From Pectobacterium sp013449375 (GTDB lineage Bacteria; Pseudomonadota; Gammaproteobacteria; Enterobacterales; Enterobacteriaceae), in assembly GCF_048593165.1 (NCBI RefSeq), contig NZ_CP184271.1: a stretch of DNA of 64,000 nucleotides; one strand, written 5' to 3'. The notes under the pieces were generated by a model. It was not told the origin of the DNA. It ran no database searches and was given only the letters and a program-made list of their open reading frames with translations. A program made the translations under genes and the position numbers. Below, in pieces: positions 1 to 8,511 of the stretch. Positions within the stretch are counted from its first letter, which is position 1; the number at the start of each line of letters is the position of its first letter.

Positions 1-531
1 TACTAAATAGGTGTAGCCACGGCCATAGGATGCGATCTCGCGCAGCAGCTCATCGTCAGCGTTAGGCGGACAGATAAAAATAGGGGCAATGCCATGTCGC
101 AGCGCGGCCGTGCGGAAAGAGGCAGACTCTTCCACTGGAACATCCGCCACTAACACCGAGTCAACACCAACCTGTGCGCAGCGTTGATAGAATTCATCAA
201 TCCCGTTGCTGAAGACCAGATTGGCATACATCAGCAGGCCAATCGGGATTTCTGGGTATTTCTGGCGAATCGTCGCCAGCATTTCAAAGCACTGACTGGG
301 TGTGACGCCGGCGGCAAAGGCGCGCAGGTTGGCATCCTGAATGGTTGGACCATCCGCCAGCGGGTCAGAGAAGGGCACACCCAGCTCCAGCGCATCGGCA
401 CCCGCGGCTATGAGCGTATCGATAATTTTCAGGGATTGTTCAGGGGAGGGATCGCCCAGCGTCACAAACGGAACGAATGCGCCTTCCTTTTTTTCCGACA
501 GGCGAGTAAACAGTTGCTGATAACGCTCCAT
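1..531 (-). CDS. trpA: Tryptophan synthase alpha chain (3' part outside window)
   Basis: TrpA cleaves indole-3-glycerol phosphate to indole and glyceraldehyde-3-phosphate and passes indole to TrpB. It is the last gene of the trp operon. Reverse-strand translation begins MERYQQLFTRLSEKKEGAFVPF and continues with GDPSPEQSL, ALELGVPFSDPLADGPTIQ and SVLVADVPVEES, the conserved TIM-barrel segments around the catalytic Glu and Asp. About 177 of roughly 268 residues are present; the C-terminus lies beyond base 1. The ATG shares one base with the trpB stop (TAATG), so translation is probably coupled to trpB and gives the 1:1 stoichiometry of the alpha2beta2 complex. Confidence 0.97.
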   Translation of the reverse strand, partial: MERYQQLFTRLSEKKEGAFVPFVTLGDPSPEQSLKIIDTLIAAGADALELGVPFSDPLADGPTIQDANLRAFAAGVTPSQCFEMLATIRQKYPEIPIGLLMYANLVFSNGIDEFYQRCAQVGVDSVLVADVPVEESASFRTAALRHGIAPIFICPPNADDELLREIASYGRGYTYLV

Positions 532-1721
532 TAGATTTCTCCCCGATCTTTCAATATATCGTGCACGGTAAAGATGTCTTTATCACCACGGCCAGACAGG
601 TTGACCACCAGCAGTTGCTCTTTCTCCGGTTCCGCTTTAATCATCTTCAATGCGTGTGCCAGCGCGTGGGAGGATTCTAGCGCAGGGATAATGCCTTCGC
701 TGCGGCAGAGTGTTTTAAAGGCATCTAACGCCTCGTCATCGGTAATCGAGACATAGTCAGCGCGACCGATGCTGTTCAGGTAAGCGTGCTGCGGACCGAC
801 CGATGGGAAATCTAGCCCAGCTGAAATCGAGTAGGATTCTTCAATTTGTCCGTCGGACGTTTGCATCATCGGGGACTTCATGCCGAAATAGATACCGAGA
901 CGACCGTGTTTTAACGGCGCGCCGTGCTGTCCGGATTCAATGCCCAAACCGCCAGGCTCAATACCGATCAGACGGACGCTGGTATCGTCGATGAAATCAG
1001 CAAACATCCCAATCGCGTTAGAGCCACCGCCGACGCAGGCCAATACCGCATCCGGCAAGCGACCTTCTTTTTCCAGAATCTGCGCTTTCGTCTCTTCGCC
1101 AATCATGCGTTGAAACTCGCGCACAATCGTCGGGTAAGGGTGCGGGCCTGCCGCCGTCCCCAGCAGATAGTGTGCGGTTTCATAGCTGCCAGACCAGTCA
1201 CGTAGCGCTTCGTTACAGGCATCTTTCAGCGTGGAAGAACCGCTGTGAACCGGAATCACTTCCGCCCCCATCAAACGCATGCGGAACACGTTTGGCGACT
1301 GGCGCTCAACGTCTTTTGCTCCCATATAAACGCGGCATTTCAGACCAAGCAGGGCGCAAGCCAGCGCTGTCGCAACACCGTGTTGGCCTGCGCCGGTTTC
1401 AGCAATGATTTCGCTTTTACCCATGCGCTTCGCCAGCAGCGCCTGTCCGAGTACCTGATTGGTTTTGTGCGCGCCGCCGTGCAGCAGGTCTTCACGTTTC
1501 AGATACAGTTTGGTTTTCGTCCCCGCAGTCAGGTTTTGACACAGGGTTAATGCCGTCGGGCGACCCGCGTAGTTTTTCAGCAGATCGGTAAATTCGGCCT
1601 GAAAGTCAGGATCTTTTTGTGCGCTGACGAAAGCCTCTTCCAACTGGCGTAACGCTGGGATGAGAATCTGCGGAACAAATTGTCCGCCGAATTCACCGAA
1701 GTAAGGGTTGAGTAATGTCAT
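531..1721 (-). CDS. trpB: Tryptophan synthase beta chain
   Basis: PLP-dependent beta chain that condenses indole with L-serine to make tryptophan. The protein is 396 aa, starting MTLLNPYFGEFGGQFVPQIL, essentially the E. coli length (397). The PLP lysine lies in the HKTNQ segment, and the glycine-rich phosphate-binding loop is CVGGGSNAIG. An upstream in-frame extension to 1874 was rejected because it runs back into trpCF and lacks family similarity. The stop overlaps the trpA start by one base. The gap to trpCF is 16 bases, so the gene belongs to the same transcript. Confidence 0.98.
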   Translation of the reverse strand: MTLLNPYFGEFGGQFVPQILIPALRQLEEAFVSAQKDPDFQAEFTDLLKNYAGRPTALTLCQNLTAGTKTKLYLKREDLLHGGAHKTNQVLGQALLAKRMGKSEIIAETGAGQHGVATALACALLGLKCRVYMGAKDVERQSPNVFRMRLMGAEVIPVHSGSSTLKDACNEALRDWSGSYETAHYLLGTAAGPHPYPTIVREFQRMIGEETKAQILEKEGRLPDAVLACVGGGSNAIGMFADFIDDTSVRLIGIEPGGLGIESGQHGAPLKHGRLGIYFGMKSPMMQTSDGQIEESYSISAGLDFPSVGPQHAYLNSIGRADYVSITDDEALDAFKTLCRSEGIIPALESSHALAHALKMIKAEPEKEQLLVVNLSGRGDKDIFTVHDILKDRGEI

Positions 1722-1737
1722 AATGTTCCCGTCTATT

Positions 1738-3105
1738 TTAGTGTTGCGGTTGACGTAATGTCGTAAAAACCGCAGCAATTTTATGTGAGTCTTTTTTTCC
1801 CGGCTCGCTTTCGACCCCGGAATTGAAATCCAGTCCTGCGCAACCTTGCTGTGCCGCCAGTGCGCAGTTATCACTATTCAGGCCGCCGGCCAATAACACG
1901 TTATCCAATGATTGGTTTGCCAGCAGTGACCAGTTGAAGGCTTTCCCGCTGCCGCCCTGAGCGTTGTCAAACACGTAGCGATCAACATGGACGAGATCGC
2001 GCGCTGGCAGCGTATCTGCGATGCTCAGTGCTTTCCATATCTGGCAAGTCGCAGGGAGTTGCTGGCGTAGCTGGTTGATCGTCTGTTGATCCTCATCACC
2101 GTGCAGTTGAACGGCCGCTAACCCCAACTGCGTCGTGATCGCAACAATGTGTTCGACGGGCGCATTGCGGAAAACGCCGACATAGCGCAGTGGAGCACCG
2201 GTCATCACGTCAGTGGCTTGTTTGGCATCAACGTAGCGTGGGGAACTGGCGACGAAGATTAAACCGCCGTAGAGCGCCCCCGCTTGATAGGCGGCCTGTG
2301 CATCTTCTGCGCGCGTCAGACCGCAGACCTTGTTTTCACCCAAAATAACGCGGCGTACCGCGCCGGTTAGATCCGGCTCGGACATCAGCGAACTGCCGAT
2401 CAGGAAACCCTGAGCAAAAGCGCTGAGTTCACGAATCTGCGCATGGCGATTGATGCCGGATTCACTGATTACGGTGACGCCAGCAGGCAGACGCGGGGCG
2501 AGCGTTCGGGTGCGGTTGAGGTCAATGGAGAGGTCGCGCAGGTCGCGGTTGTTGATCCCGACGACGCGCGCTTCCAACTGGATGGCTCGCTGTAACTCTT
2601 CTTCATTACTGACTTCCGTCAACACGCCTAGCTTCAGGCTGTGCGCCACGTCGGCCAGTTGCTGGTATTGCTCGTTGTCCAGCACAGACAGCATCAGCAG
2701 GATGGCATCGGCCTGATAGTAGCGAGCCAGATAGATCTGGTATGGCGAAATAATAAAGTCTTTGCACAACACCGGCTGGTGCACCGCCGCACTGACTTGC
2801 GGTAGAAAGGCAAAGTCGCCCTGAAAATATTTCTCGTCGGTCAAAACAGAAATAGCGGACGCGTAATCTTTATAGATTTGGGCAATGGCTACCGGATCGA
2901 AATCATCGCGAATCACTCCTTTCGACGGCGAAGCCTTTTTGCATTCCAGAATAAACGCGGGCTTATCCTGTTTCAGCGCCTGATAAAAGTCACGCTGACT
3001 GGGCACGATCTCATGCTGAAAAGAGGCCAACGGCTGTGTTTTCTCTCTCTCGGCAACCCAAAGCGCCTTATCGCGCACAATTTTATGTAATACGGTTTCC
3101 TGCAT
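1738..3105 (-). CDS. trpC: Bifunctional indole-3-glycerol phosphate synthase / phosphoribosylanthranilate isomerase
   Basis: Fused TrpC-TrpF enzyme of 455 aa (E. coli 453), carrying out the fourth and third steps of tryptophan synthesis. The N-terminal barrel (about residues 1-255) shows ILECKKASPSKG, SVLTDEKYFQG, VLCKDFIISPYQI and the VISESGI loop, typical of IGP synthase. The C-terminal barrel (about 256-455) begins KVCGLTRAEDA and has AVQLHGDED and FDNAQGGSGKAFNW, typical of PRA isomerase. The start at 3105 (MQETVLHKIV) matches the family. The longer reading to 3189 overlaps trpD and was not used. Confidence 0.98.
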   Translation of the reverse strand: MQETVLHKIVRDKALWVAEREKTQPLASFQHEIVPSQRDFYQALKQDKPAFILECKKASPSKGVIRDDFDPVAIAQIYKDYASAISVLTDEKYFQGDFAFLPQVSAAVHQPVLCKDFIISPYQIYLARYYQADAILLMLSVLDNEQYQQLADVAHSLKLGVLTEVSNEEELQRAIQLEARVVGINNRDLRDLSIDLNRTRTLAPRLPAGVTVISESGINRHAQIRELSAFAQGFLIGSSLMSEPDLTGAVRRVILGENKVCGLTRAEDAQAAYQAGALYGGLIFVASSPRYVDAKQATDVMTGAPLRYVGVFRNAPVEHIVAITTQLGLAAVQLHGDEDQQTINQLRQQLPATCQIWKALSIADTLPARDLVHVDRYVFDNAQGGSGKAFNWSLLANQSLDNVLLAGGLNSDNCALAAQQGCAGLDFNSGVESEPGKKDSHKIAAVFTTLRQPQH

Positions 3106-3112
3106 GGTTCCA

Positions 3113-4177
3113 TTATCCTCTGGCGGACAGGGCGATAACGCGCTGATAAGCCTGTCCACTATGAATGACTTCAAGCGCCTGTTGCGCATTTTGGCGCAAA
3201 TTTTCTTGTCCGAATAATCTCAGGAGCAACGCAACATTGGCGGCAACCGCAGCAGCGTGCGCGCGTTCACCTTTACCTTGTAGCAGTGACGCGAGAATGT
3301 CACGGTTTTCTTCTGGCGTACCGCCTTGTAAAGCGGACAGCGGATACGCATCCAGACCAAAATCGCGGTGCGTCAGTTCGTAGGTTTCAATCTCGCCATT
3401 GTGTAATTCGGCAACTTGTGTCGGTGCATGAATGGCGACTTCATCCATTCCGCCGCCGTGTACGACAGCGGCACGTTGGTAGCCCAGCACTTTCAGCGTT
3501 TCGGCGATAGGGCGAACCAATTCCGGGCTATACACGCCAATCAGTGCCAATGGCGGACGAGCAGGGTTAACCAACGGCCCCAGCACGTTGAAGACCGTAC
3601 GGGTTTTCAACTGCTGGCGTACCGGCATTGCGTGGCGGAAACCCAGATGATATTGCGGGGCAAACAGGAAGCATACGCCCAGATCGTCTAGCGCCTGACG
3701 TGAATCTTGCGCGCTCATGTCCAGCTTAATACCGAAAGCAGAAAGTAAATCGGAGGAACCGGAGCGACTGGAGACGCTGCGGTTGCCGTGCTTGGCGATT
3801 TTCAGACCGCAACTGGCGGCGACGAAAGCGCTGGCAGTCGAAATGTTAATGCTGTTGGTGCCGTCACCGCCTGTGCCGACGATGTCGGCAAATAAATAGT
3901 CAGGGCGGGGGAAGGGTTGCGCATCGGCCAGCAAGGCCGTGGCGGCACCGGCGATCTCGTCGGGATGCTCGCCGCGCACTTTCATGCTAATCAACGCCGC
4001 TGCCAGTTGGCTGGCTTCCAGCTCACCGCGAATGATAGCACCAAACAGCGCCTGACTTTCCTGACGGCTGATGGTGTCCGCGCGGTATAATTTTTCCAAG
4101 ATAGTTTGCATGGTGGCGACATCCTGATCAGAAAACGGGTGTTCAGAAAATGGGTGTGTAGAAGACAGTTGCATCAT
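3113..4177 (-). CDS. trpD: Anthranilate phosphoribosyltransferase
   Basis: Transfers phosphoribose from PRPP to anthranilate. Key motifs are the PRPP loop GTGGDGTNS, KHGNRSVSSRSGSSDLL and NVLGPLVNP. In E. coli this domain is fused behind TrpG; here it is a separate gene, as in Serratia-type operons. Two starts are possible. The ATG at 4177 gives 354 aa, has a GAGG ribosome site six bases upstream and follows the trpG stop by 11 bases. The ATG at 4111 (MQTILEKLYRAD) gives the usual 332 aa. I chose 4177 on ribosome-site strength; the first 22 residues show no family similarity and contain a small HPFSE/HPFSD repeat. Confidence 0.95.
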   Translation of the reverse strand: MMQLSSTHPFSEHPFSDQDVATMQTILEKLYRADTISRQESQALFGAIIRGELEASQLAAALISMKVRGEHPDEIAGAATALLADAQPFPRPDYLFADIVGTGGDGTNSINISTASAFVAASCGLKIAKHGNRSVSSRSGSSDLLSAFGIKLDMSAQDSRQALDDLGVCFLFAPQYHLGFRHAMPVRQQLKTRTVFNVLGPLVNPARPPLALIGVYSPELVRPIAETLKVLGYQRAAVVHGGGMDEVAIHAPTQVAELHNGEIETYELTHRDFGLDAYPLSALQGGTPEENRDILASLLQGKGERAHAAAVAANVALLLRLFGQENLRQNAQQALEVIHSGQAYQRVIALSARG

Positions 4178-4188
4178 CGTATCCCTCG

Positions 4189-4767
4189 TTAAGCCAGCGC
4201 CCAGTCCAACGTTTGTTCCAGCAGTCGTGCACCGTGTGTGGTCAGGATCGACTCCGGATGGAATTGGAAACCGCAGACGCGGTCGGCGTCGTTACGCACG
4301 GCCATCACCATCGTGTTGAAATGGGCGTTGACGGTCAGCGTAGAAGGAATACGGCTGCCGACCAGCGAGTGGTAGCGAGCGACCGGTAATGGGTGCGGCA
4401 AACCGCTAAACATAGCGCTGGCATCGTGGTCGATGGCCGACGCTTTGCCGTGCAGGATTTCACCTGCCTGACCAACATGGCCGCCGTAGGCTTCCACAAT
4501 GGCCTGATGGCCGAGGCAAATACCAATAATCGGCAACTGACCGCGCAGACGCTGTAGCAGTTCCGGCATACAGCCCGCTTCGGCTGGCGTACCGGGGCCG
4601 GGGGAGAGCATCAGAATCGGTTTTTCCATTTGCTGTAACCGCGCGATGATCACATCGGCAGGCAGATGGTTACGGTAAATCACGACCTGATGGCCGCTGG
4701 CACGTAGTTGATCCACCAGGTTGTAGGTGAATGAGTCGATATTATCGAGCAGCAGGATGTCGGCCAT
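4189..4767 (-). CDS. trpG: Anthranilate synthase glutamine amidotransferase component
   Basis: Class I glutamine amidotransferase subunit (192 aa) that supplies ammonia to TrpE. The triad is visible: the nucleophile cysteine in PIIGICLGHQAI and the His/Glu pair in GFQFHPESILT. The oxyanion-loop motif is LSPGPGTP. It stands alone rather than fused to TrpD. The ATG overlaps the trpE stop (TGATG), indicating translational coupling between the two subunits of anthranilate synthase. Confidence 0.97.
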   Translation of the reverse strand: MADILLLDNIDSFTYNLVDQLRASGHQVVIYRNHLPADVIIARLQQMEKPILMLSPGPGTPAEAGCMPELLQRLRGQLPIIGICLGHQAIVEAYGGHVGQAGEILHGKASAIDHDASAMFSGLPHPLPVARYHSLVGSRIPSTLTVNAHFNTMVMAVRNDADRVCGFQFHPESILTTHGARLLEQTLDWALA

Positions 4768-6329
4768 CAGAAAATCTCCTTTGCATGGTGCGCACTGGCA
4801 ATCGCGCGCAGTACGGCCCGGGCTTTATTACGCGTTTCGTCGGCTTCAGCCTGAGGGTTAGAATCCAGCACCACGCCGGCACCTGCCTGAACGGTCGCAA
4901 TGCCATCTTCGACATAGGCGGAGCGAATCACGATGCAGGTATCCAGATCGCCGTGGGTAGTGAAGTAACCCACTGCGCCGCCGTAGCTGCCGCGACGGGT
5001 TTTCTCACTTTCGGCAATCAACTGCATTGCCCGAACTTTCGGCGCACCGCTCAACGTGCCCATATTCATGCAGGCGCGGTAGGCGTGCAGCACATCCAGA
5101 TCTTCACGTAATGTTCCCACCACACGAGAAACCAGATGCATGACAAAGGAATAACGGTCAACTTTGGTCAAATCAGCAACGTAACGGCTACCGGGCTTGC
5201 AGATACGCGCCAGATCGTTACGGGCTAGATCTACCAGCATCAAATGCTCAGCCAGCTCTTTATGGTCGGTACGCATTTCCAGTTCAATACGGCTATCGAG
5301 ATCGCGATCCAGCGAGCCATCGGCACGGCGACCGCGTGGGCGAGTACCGGCAATCGGGTAGATTTCGATTTGGCGGCTGTCGGCATCGTATTTCAGCGAG
5401 CTTTCCGGTGACGCGCCGAACAGCGTGAAATCCTGATCCTGCATGTAAAACATGTAAGGGCTGGGGTTATTGTCTTTCAGCGTTTGGTAAGCAGCCAGCG
5501 GTGAAGGGCACGGCAGAGAAAAGCGGCGCGACGGCACGACCTGGAAAATTTCACCGATGCGGATGGCTTCCTGCATTTGGCTGACAACCTCGCCGAAGGC
5601 TTCATCGCTCTGATTGCAGCTCAGCGTCATCGTCTCGATAGACTGGCGCGGCAGCGCGGGTGCGGGCTGAGTCAGTTGGAATTGCAGCTGTTCCAGACGC
5701 TGTTGCAGACGCTGCTTTTCGCTGTGGTTTGGCGTAAACAGGCTGGCTTGCAGAGCGGTCACGCGTTTTTGGTGATCGAGTACCAACAGCGTTTCTGCCA
5801 GATAGAAACAAAAATCCGGGCAGCGCTGTTGCTGGCTCAGCGCGGGTAACGCTTCGAATCCAGCCACTAGATCGTAGGCGAACAGGCCTCCGAGGAACAT
5901 CGCTTCACGTTCGTCTGCCGGGCAGACAACCAGCGTCAAAATCTGGCGTAAAGCATCAAAGACCGACAGCGAACGCAGACGAGCGTCTTCATCCTGCATG
6001 ACGTCTGCTGGTGGGAAGGTGAGTTCACGACCGTTCGGACGCGGCTGATTAATAATCTCTGCCGGCAGTGCGGCATCCAAAAGCGGCAGGAGGCTGGCGC
6101 CGTTTGCCGTTAAGGCCTGAATGGAAACGAGAGGGCCCAGTGCCGTGATACGCAGCGCGCTATCAACGATTAACAGGCTTTTCAGGTTTTCCTTGCTGTC
6201 GATTTCAGCTGACTCTAACAGCAACGTGGCAGGTCTGGCACCGCAGAGCTGATGGAAGATGGCGCTAGGGTCGTTACGGTAAACGGCCTCGGTACGCAGC
6301 AGTTCCAGTGTAGGTTGTGTTGTTTGCAT
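4767..6329 (-). CDS. trpE: Anthranilate synthase component I
   Basis: Converts chorismate and ammonia to anthranilate, the first committed step. The protein has 520 aa, the same as E. coli TrpE. Chorismate-binding domain motifs are IFQVVPSRRFSL, IAGTRPRGRRADG, EHLMLVDLARNDLARI and GAPKVRAMQLI. The N-terminal LLESAEIDSKENLKSLL segment is the tryptophan feedback-inhibition region. The start MQTTQPTLELL was chosen by family match; the longer frame runs through the attenuator. It is the first structural gene of the operon, about 100 bases downstream of the trpL stop. Confidence 0.98.
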   Translation of the reverse strand: MQTTQPTLELLRTEAVYRNDPSAIFHQLCGARPATLLLESAEIDSKENLKSLLIVDSALRITALGPLVSIQALTANGASLLPLLDAALPAEIINQPRPNGRELTFPPADVMQDEDARLRSLSVFDALRQILTLVVCPADEREAMFLGGLFAYDLVAGFEALPALSQQQRCPDFCFYLAETLLVLDHQKRVTALQASLFTPNHSEKQRLQQRLEQLQFQLTQPAPALPRQSIETMTLSCNQSDEAFGEVVSQMQEAIRIGEIFQVVPSRRFSLPCPSPLAAYQTLKDNNPSPYMFYMQDQDFTLFGASPESSLKYDADSRQIEIYPIAGTRPRGRRADGSLDRDLDSRIELEMRTDHKELAEHLMLVDLARNDLARICKPGSRYVADLTKVDRYSFVMHLVSRVVGTLREDLDVLHAYRACMNMGTLSGAPKVRAMQLIAESEKTRRGSYGGAVGYFTTHGDLDTCIVIRSAYVEDGIATVQAGAGVVLDSNPQAEADETRNKARAVLRAIASAHHAKEIF

Positions 6330-6360
6330 TCTTGCTACCCGTTTTAATGTTGTGCCCATC

Positions 6361-6389
6361 AAATAAAAAGCCCGCTGAGTTAAGCGGGC
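6361..6389 (-). terminator. trp operon attenuator (rho-independent)
   Basis: On the minus strand a GCCCGCT stem, TAACTC loop and AGCGGGC stem are followed by TTTTTATTT. It lies between the trpL leader ORF and trpE, the position of the classical transcription attenuator. It should form when leader translation proceeds past the tandem Trp codons and be pre-empted by an upstream pairing when ribosomes stall there. Confidence 0.93.
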
Positions 6390-6427
6390 CTGGGAATATC
6401 TGCATGTGTGATAACAGTGATGCGTGA

Positions 6428-6490
6428 TTAGTCCACCCGCGAGAGGGAAGAGCGCCACCAACCATGCTTCATCATTTTCTGCGTTACCAT
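6428..6490 (-). CDS. trpL: trp operon leader peptide
   Basis: Short reading frame upstream of the attenuator encoding MVTQKMMKHGWWRSSLSRVD (20 aa), with two adjacent TGG codons in a Gly-Trp-Trp-Arg context as in other enterobacterial trp leaders. Tandem tryptophan codons sense charged tRNA-Trp and control termination at the hairpin downstream. The start is uncertain: ATG codons at 6490, 6475 and 6472 are all in frame, and two more ATGs lie just upstream. I favour 6490 because GAG sits nine bases in front of it. Confidence 0.85.
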   Translation of the reverse strand: MVTQKMMKHGWWRSSLSRVD

Positions 6491-6533
6491 TATCATCATC
6501 TCGCGGTTTGGGTTCGAATTACTGCACTGAGCT

Positions 6534-6570
6534 TGCGTACTAGTTAACTGGTTCGGTGGTAAAATGTCAA
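6534..6570 (-). promoter_or_regulatory. trp promoter with TrpR operator
   Basis: On the minus strand, TTGACA (6570-6565) and TTAACT (6547-6542) are separated by 17 bases. The -10 region is embedded in the near-palindrome GAACCAGTTAACTAGTAC, which differs by only one base from the E. coli trp operator. Binding of tryptophan-charged TrpR here would block RNA polymerase directly. With the leader and attenuator, both classical control layers are present. Confidence 0.93.
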
Positions 6571-6700
6571 CACCTTCAATAGGATTATTTTATTACTCAG
6601 TAAACGGTGGACATTACCATTTGCTTCCTATTAATGGCATCATGCGACTTTCGTATGATTTTTGTTAATGGATAGGCTTGTGCCAGAAGATTCCCAACCG

Positions 6701-7570
6701 ATGTCGTCATTCCCTCTTTACGATCTGCATAGCCACACCACGGCATCTGATGGCGTTTTAACGCCAACATCGCTTGTTCAGCGGGCGGTAGACATGCGGG
6801 TGAGCGTGCTGGCTATAACCGATCACGACACGACCAGCGGGCTTAAAGAGGCACAGCACGCGATTGCCCAGCAGGGGTTACCGCTGAGACTGATTCCTGG
6901 CGTGGAGATTTCTACCCTGTGGGAAAATCATGAGATCCATATTGTCGGACTTGGAATGGATATTGCGCATCCAGCGTTAACTGCGTTGCTGCAACGACAG
7001 GCGGAATGTCGGCAGAACCGGGCGGAGCAAATTGCGGTTCGGCTGGAAAAAGCCCGCATTCCCGATGCGCTGTCCGGCGCACGGCGTTTGGCGACGGGAG
7101 GACAGATTACGCGGGCGCACTTTGCGCGTTATCTCATTGAGCTGGGTATTGCGGCCAATATGAATCAGGTGTTTAAAAAATACCTAGCGAAAGGTAAAAC
7201 GGGTTATGTGCCGCCGCAGTGGTGCACCATCCCGCAGGCCCTCGACGCGATTCATCAATCCGGCGGCGTGTCGGTGTTGGCGCATCCCGGGCGCTATGGT
7301 CTGACGGCCAAATGGCTAAAACGCCTGCTCGCCACGTTTGCGGAAAACGACGGGATGGCGATGGAAGTGGCGCAATGCCAACAGGCACCAGATGAACGAA
7401 CACAACTGGGGCGCTATGCGCGAGATTTCAATCTGATGGCATCGCAAGGATCGGATTTCCACCTGCCGTGTGCCTGGATCGAACTGGGTCGCAAGCTGTG
7501 GCTGCCTGCCGATGTCGAGCCAGTCTGGCTCCATCCGTTACTGGCAGATTTGCCGCGTATCATGGCGTAA
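6701..7570 (+). CDS. rnm: PHP-domain 5'-3' exoribonuclease RNase AM
   Basis: Homologue of E. coli YciV/TrpH (Rnm), a PHP phosphoesterase that trims 5' ends of rRNA precursors. The 289-aa protein starts MSSFPLYDLHSHTTASDG. PHP metal-ligand motifs are visible: DLHSHTTASDG, AITDHDT, GVEIST, VLAHPGRY and SQGSDFH. The ATG at 6701 aligns best with the family; an in-frame ATG at 6668 would add 11 residues, and neither has a strong ribosome site. It is divergent from the trp promoter, the conserved enterobacterial position. Confidence 0.94.
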   Translation: MSSFPLYDLHSHTTASDGVLTPTSLVQRAVDMRVSVLAITDHDTTSGLKEAQHAIAQQGLPLRLIPGVEISTLWENHEIHIVGLGMDIAHPALTALLQRQAECRQNRAEQIAVRLEKARIPDALSGARRLATGGQITRAHFARYLIELGIAANMNQVFKKYLAKGKTGYVPPQWCTIPQALDAIHQSGGVSVLAHPGRYGLTAKWLKRLLATFAENDGMAMEVAQCQQAPDERTQLGRYARDFNLMASQGSDFHLPCAWIELGRKLWLPADVEPVWLHPLLADLPRIMA

Positions 7571-7694
7571 TGCCATCGCGATCCTATGAAATAACAATCT
7601 TTTACCTCTGACACGTTCTATAATAACCCTATTGCACGATGACGCGGGTTGAAATGTGCAACGCCGCGAAATGTCAGACGTATGAGGTAGGGTC

Positions 7695-8315
7695 ATGAGT
7701 CAGTTTTTCTATATTCACCCGCAGAATCCGCAGCCGCGATTGATCAACCAATCGGTGGAATTTCTGCATAAAGGCGGGGTGATTGTTTATCCAACGGATT
7801 CTGGCTATGCGTTGGGTTGTATGTTGGGCGAAAAGAACGCGCTGGAACGCATCTGTCGGATTCGCGATCTCGGTAGCGATCATAACTTTACGCTAATGTG
7901 CCGCGATCTGTCCGAACTCTCGACGTATGCTCATGTTGATAACGCGGCGTTCCGGTTGATTAAAAATAACACGCCGGGCAATTACACCTTTATTCTGAAA
8001 GCGACGAAAGAGGTTCCCCGTCGCTTAATGAACGAAAAACGTAAAACTATTGGTCTGCGCGTGCCGTCCAATCCTATCGCGTTGGAACTGTTGGCCGCGC
8101 TGAATGAACCGCTGATGTCGACAACGCTGATGCTGCCGGGAAATGATTTCGCCGAGTCCGATCCTGAAGAAATTCAGGAAAGATTGGGAAAACAGGTGGA
8201 TTTGATTATTCACGGCGGTTCGCTGGGTCAACAGCCGACGACGGTTATCGATCTGACCGAGTCTGTGCCACGCGTCGCCCGTGAAGGTACCGGTGATGTC
8301 ACGCCGTTCCTATAA
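7695..8315 (+). CDS. yciO: YciO, YrdC/Sua5-family RNA-binding-fold protein
   Basis: A 206-aa protein, the same length as E. coli YciO. The YrdC/Sua5 fold is indicated by the KxR-SxN signature region: GGVIVYPTDSGYALGC near residue 28, RIRDLGSDHNFTLMCRDLSELSTYA, and TIGLRVPSNPIALELL. Relatives make threonylcarbamoyl-AMP for tRNA t6A; YciO itself is a divergent member whose role is less clear. GAGGTAGG supports the start. It sits between rnm and rluB as in related genomes and ends at a hairpin terminator. Confidence 0.93.
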   Translation: MSQFFYIHPQNPQPRLINQSVEFLHKGGVIVYPTDSGYALGCMLGEKNALERICRIRDLGSDHNFTLMCRDLSELSTYAHVDNAAFRLIKNNTPGNYTFILKATKEVPRRLMNEKRKTIGLRVPSNPIALELLAALNEPLMSTTLMLPGNDFAESDPEEIQERLGKQVDLIIHGGSLGQQPTTVIDLTESVPRVAREGTGDVTPFL

Positions 8316-8349
8316 ACGCAGCGACGAGCGGTAACAATGGGAATACAAA

Positions 8350-8384
8350 TGGCGCGAAGATCGGTATAATCGCGCCAGTTTTTA
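8350..8384 (+). terminator. yciO terminator
   Basis: A TGGCGCG / CGCGCCA stem with a 14-base loop is followed by GTTTTTAA, 35 bases after the yciO stop. Confidence 0.8.
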
Positions 8385-8398
8385 ATACGACGAACGAT

Positions 8399-8442
8399 TT
8401 TTACGTACACACTATTTTTTACGTACACACTATTTTTACGTA
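8399..8442 (+). repeat. Short tandem repeat in the rluB leader
   Basis: The unit ACGTACACACTATTTTTT occurs at 8403 and, in the same form, at 8421, with a truncated third copy (ACGTAACGT) at 8438; the spacing is 17-18 bases. It lies between the yciO terminator and rluB, where the rluB promoter should be. Confidence 0.8.
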
Positions 8443-8511
8443 ACGTGCTGAATTTTATCGGCGGTTATGACTCCCCCCGACGCCTGGGAAGGCGACACTA
8501 GAGGTTGCTCA

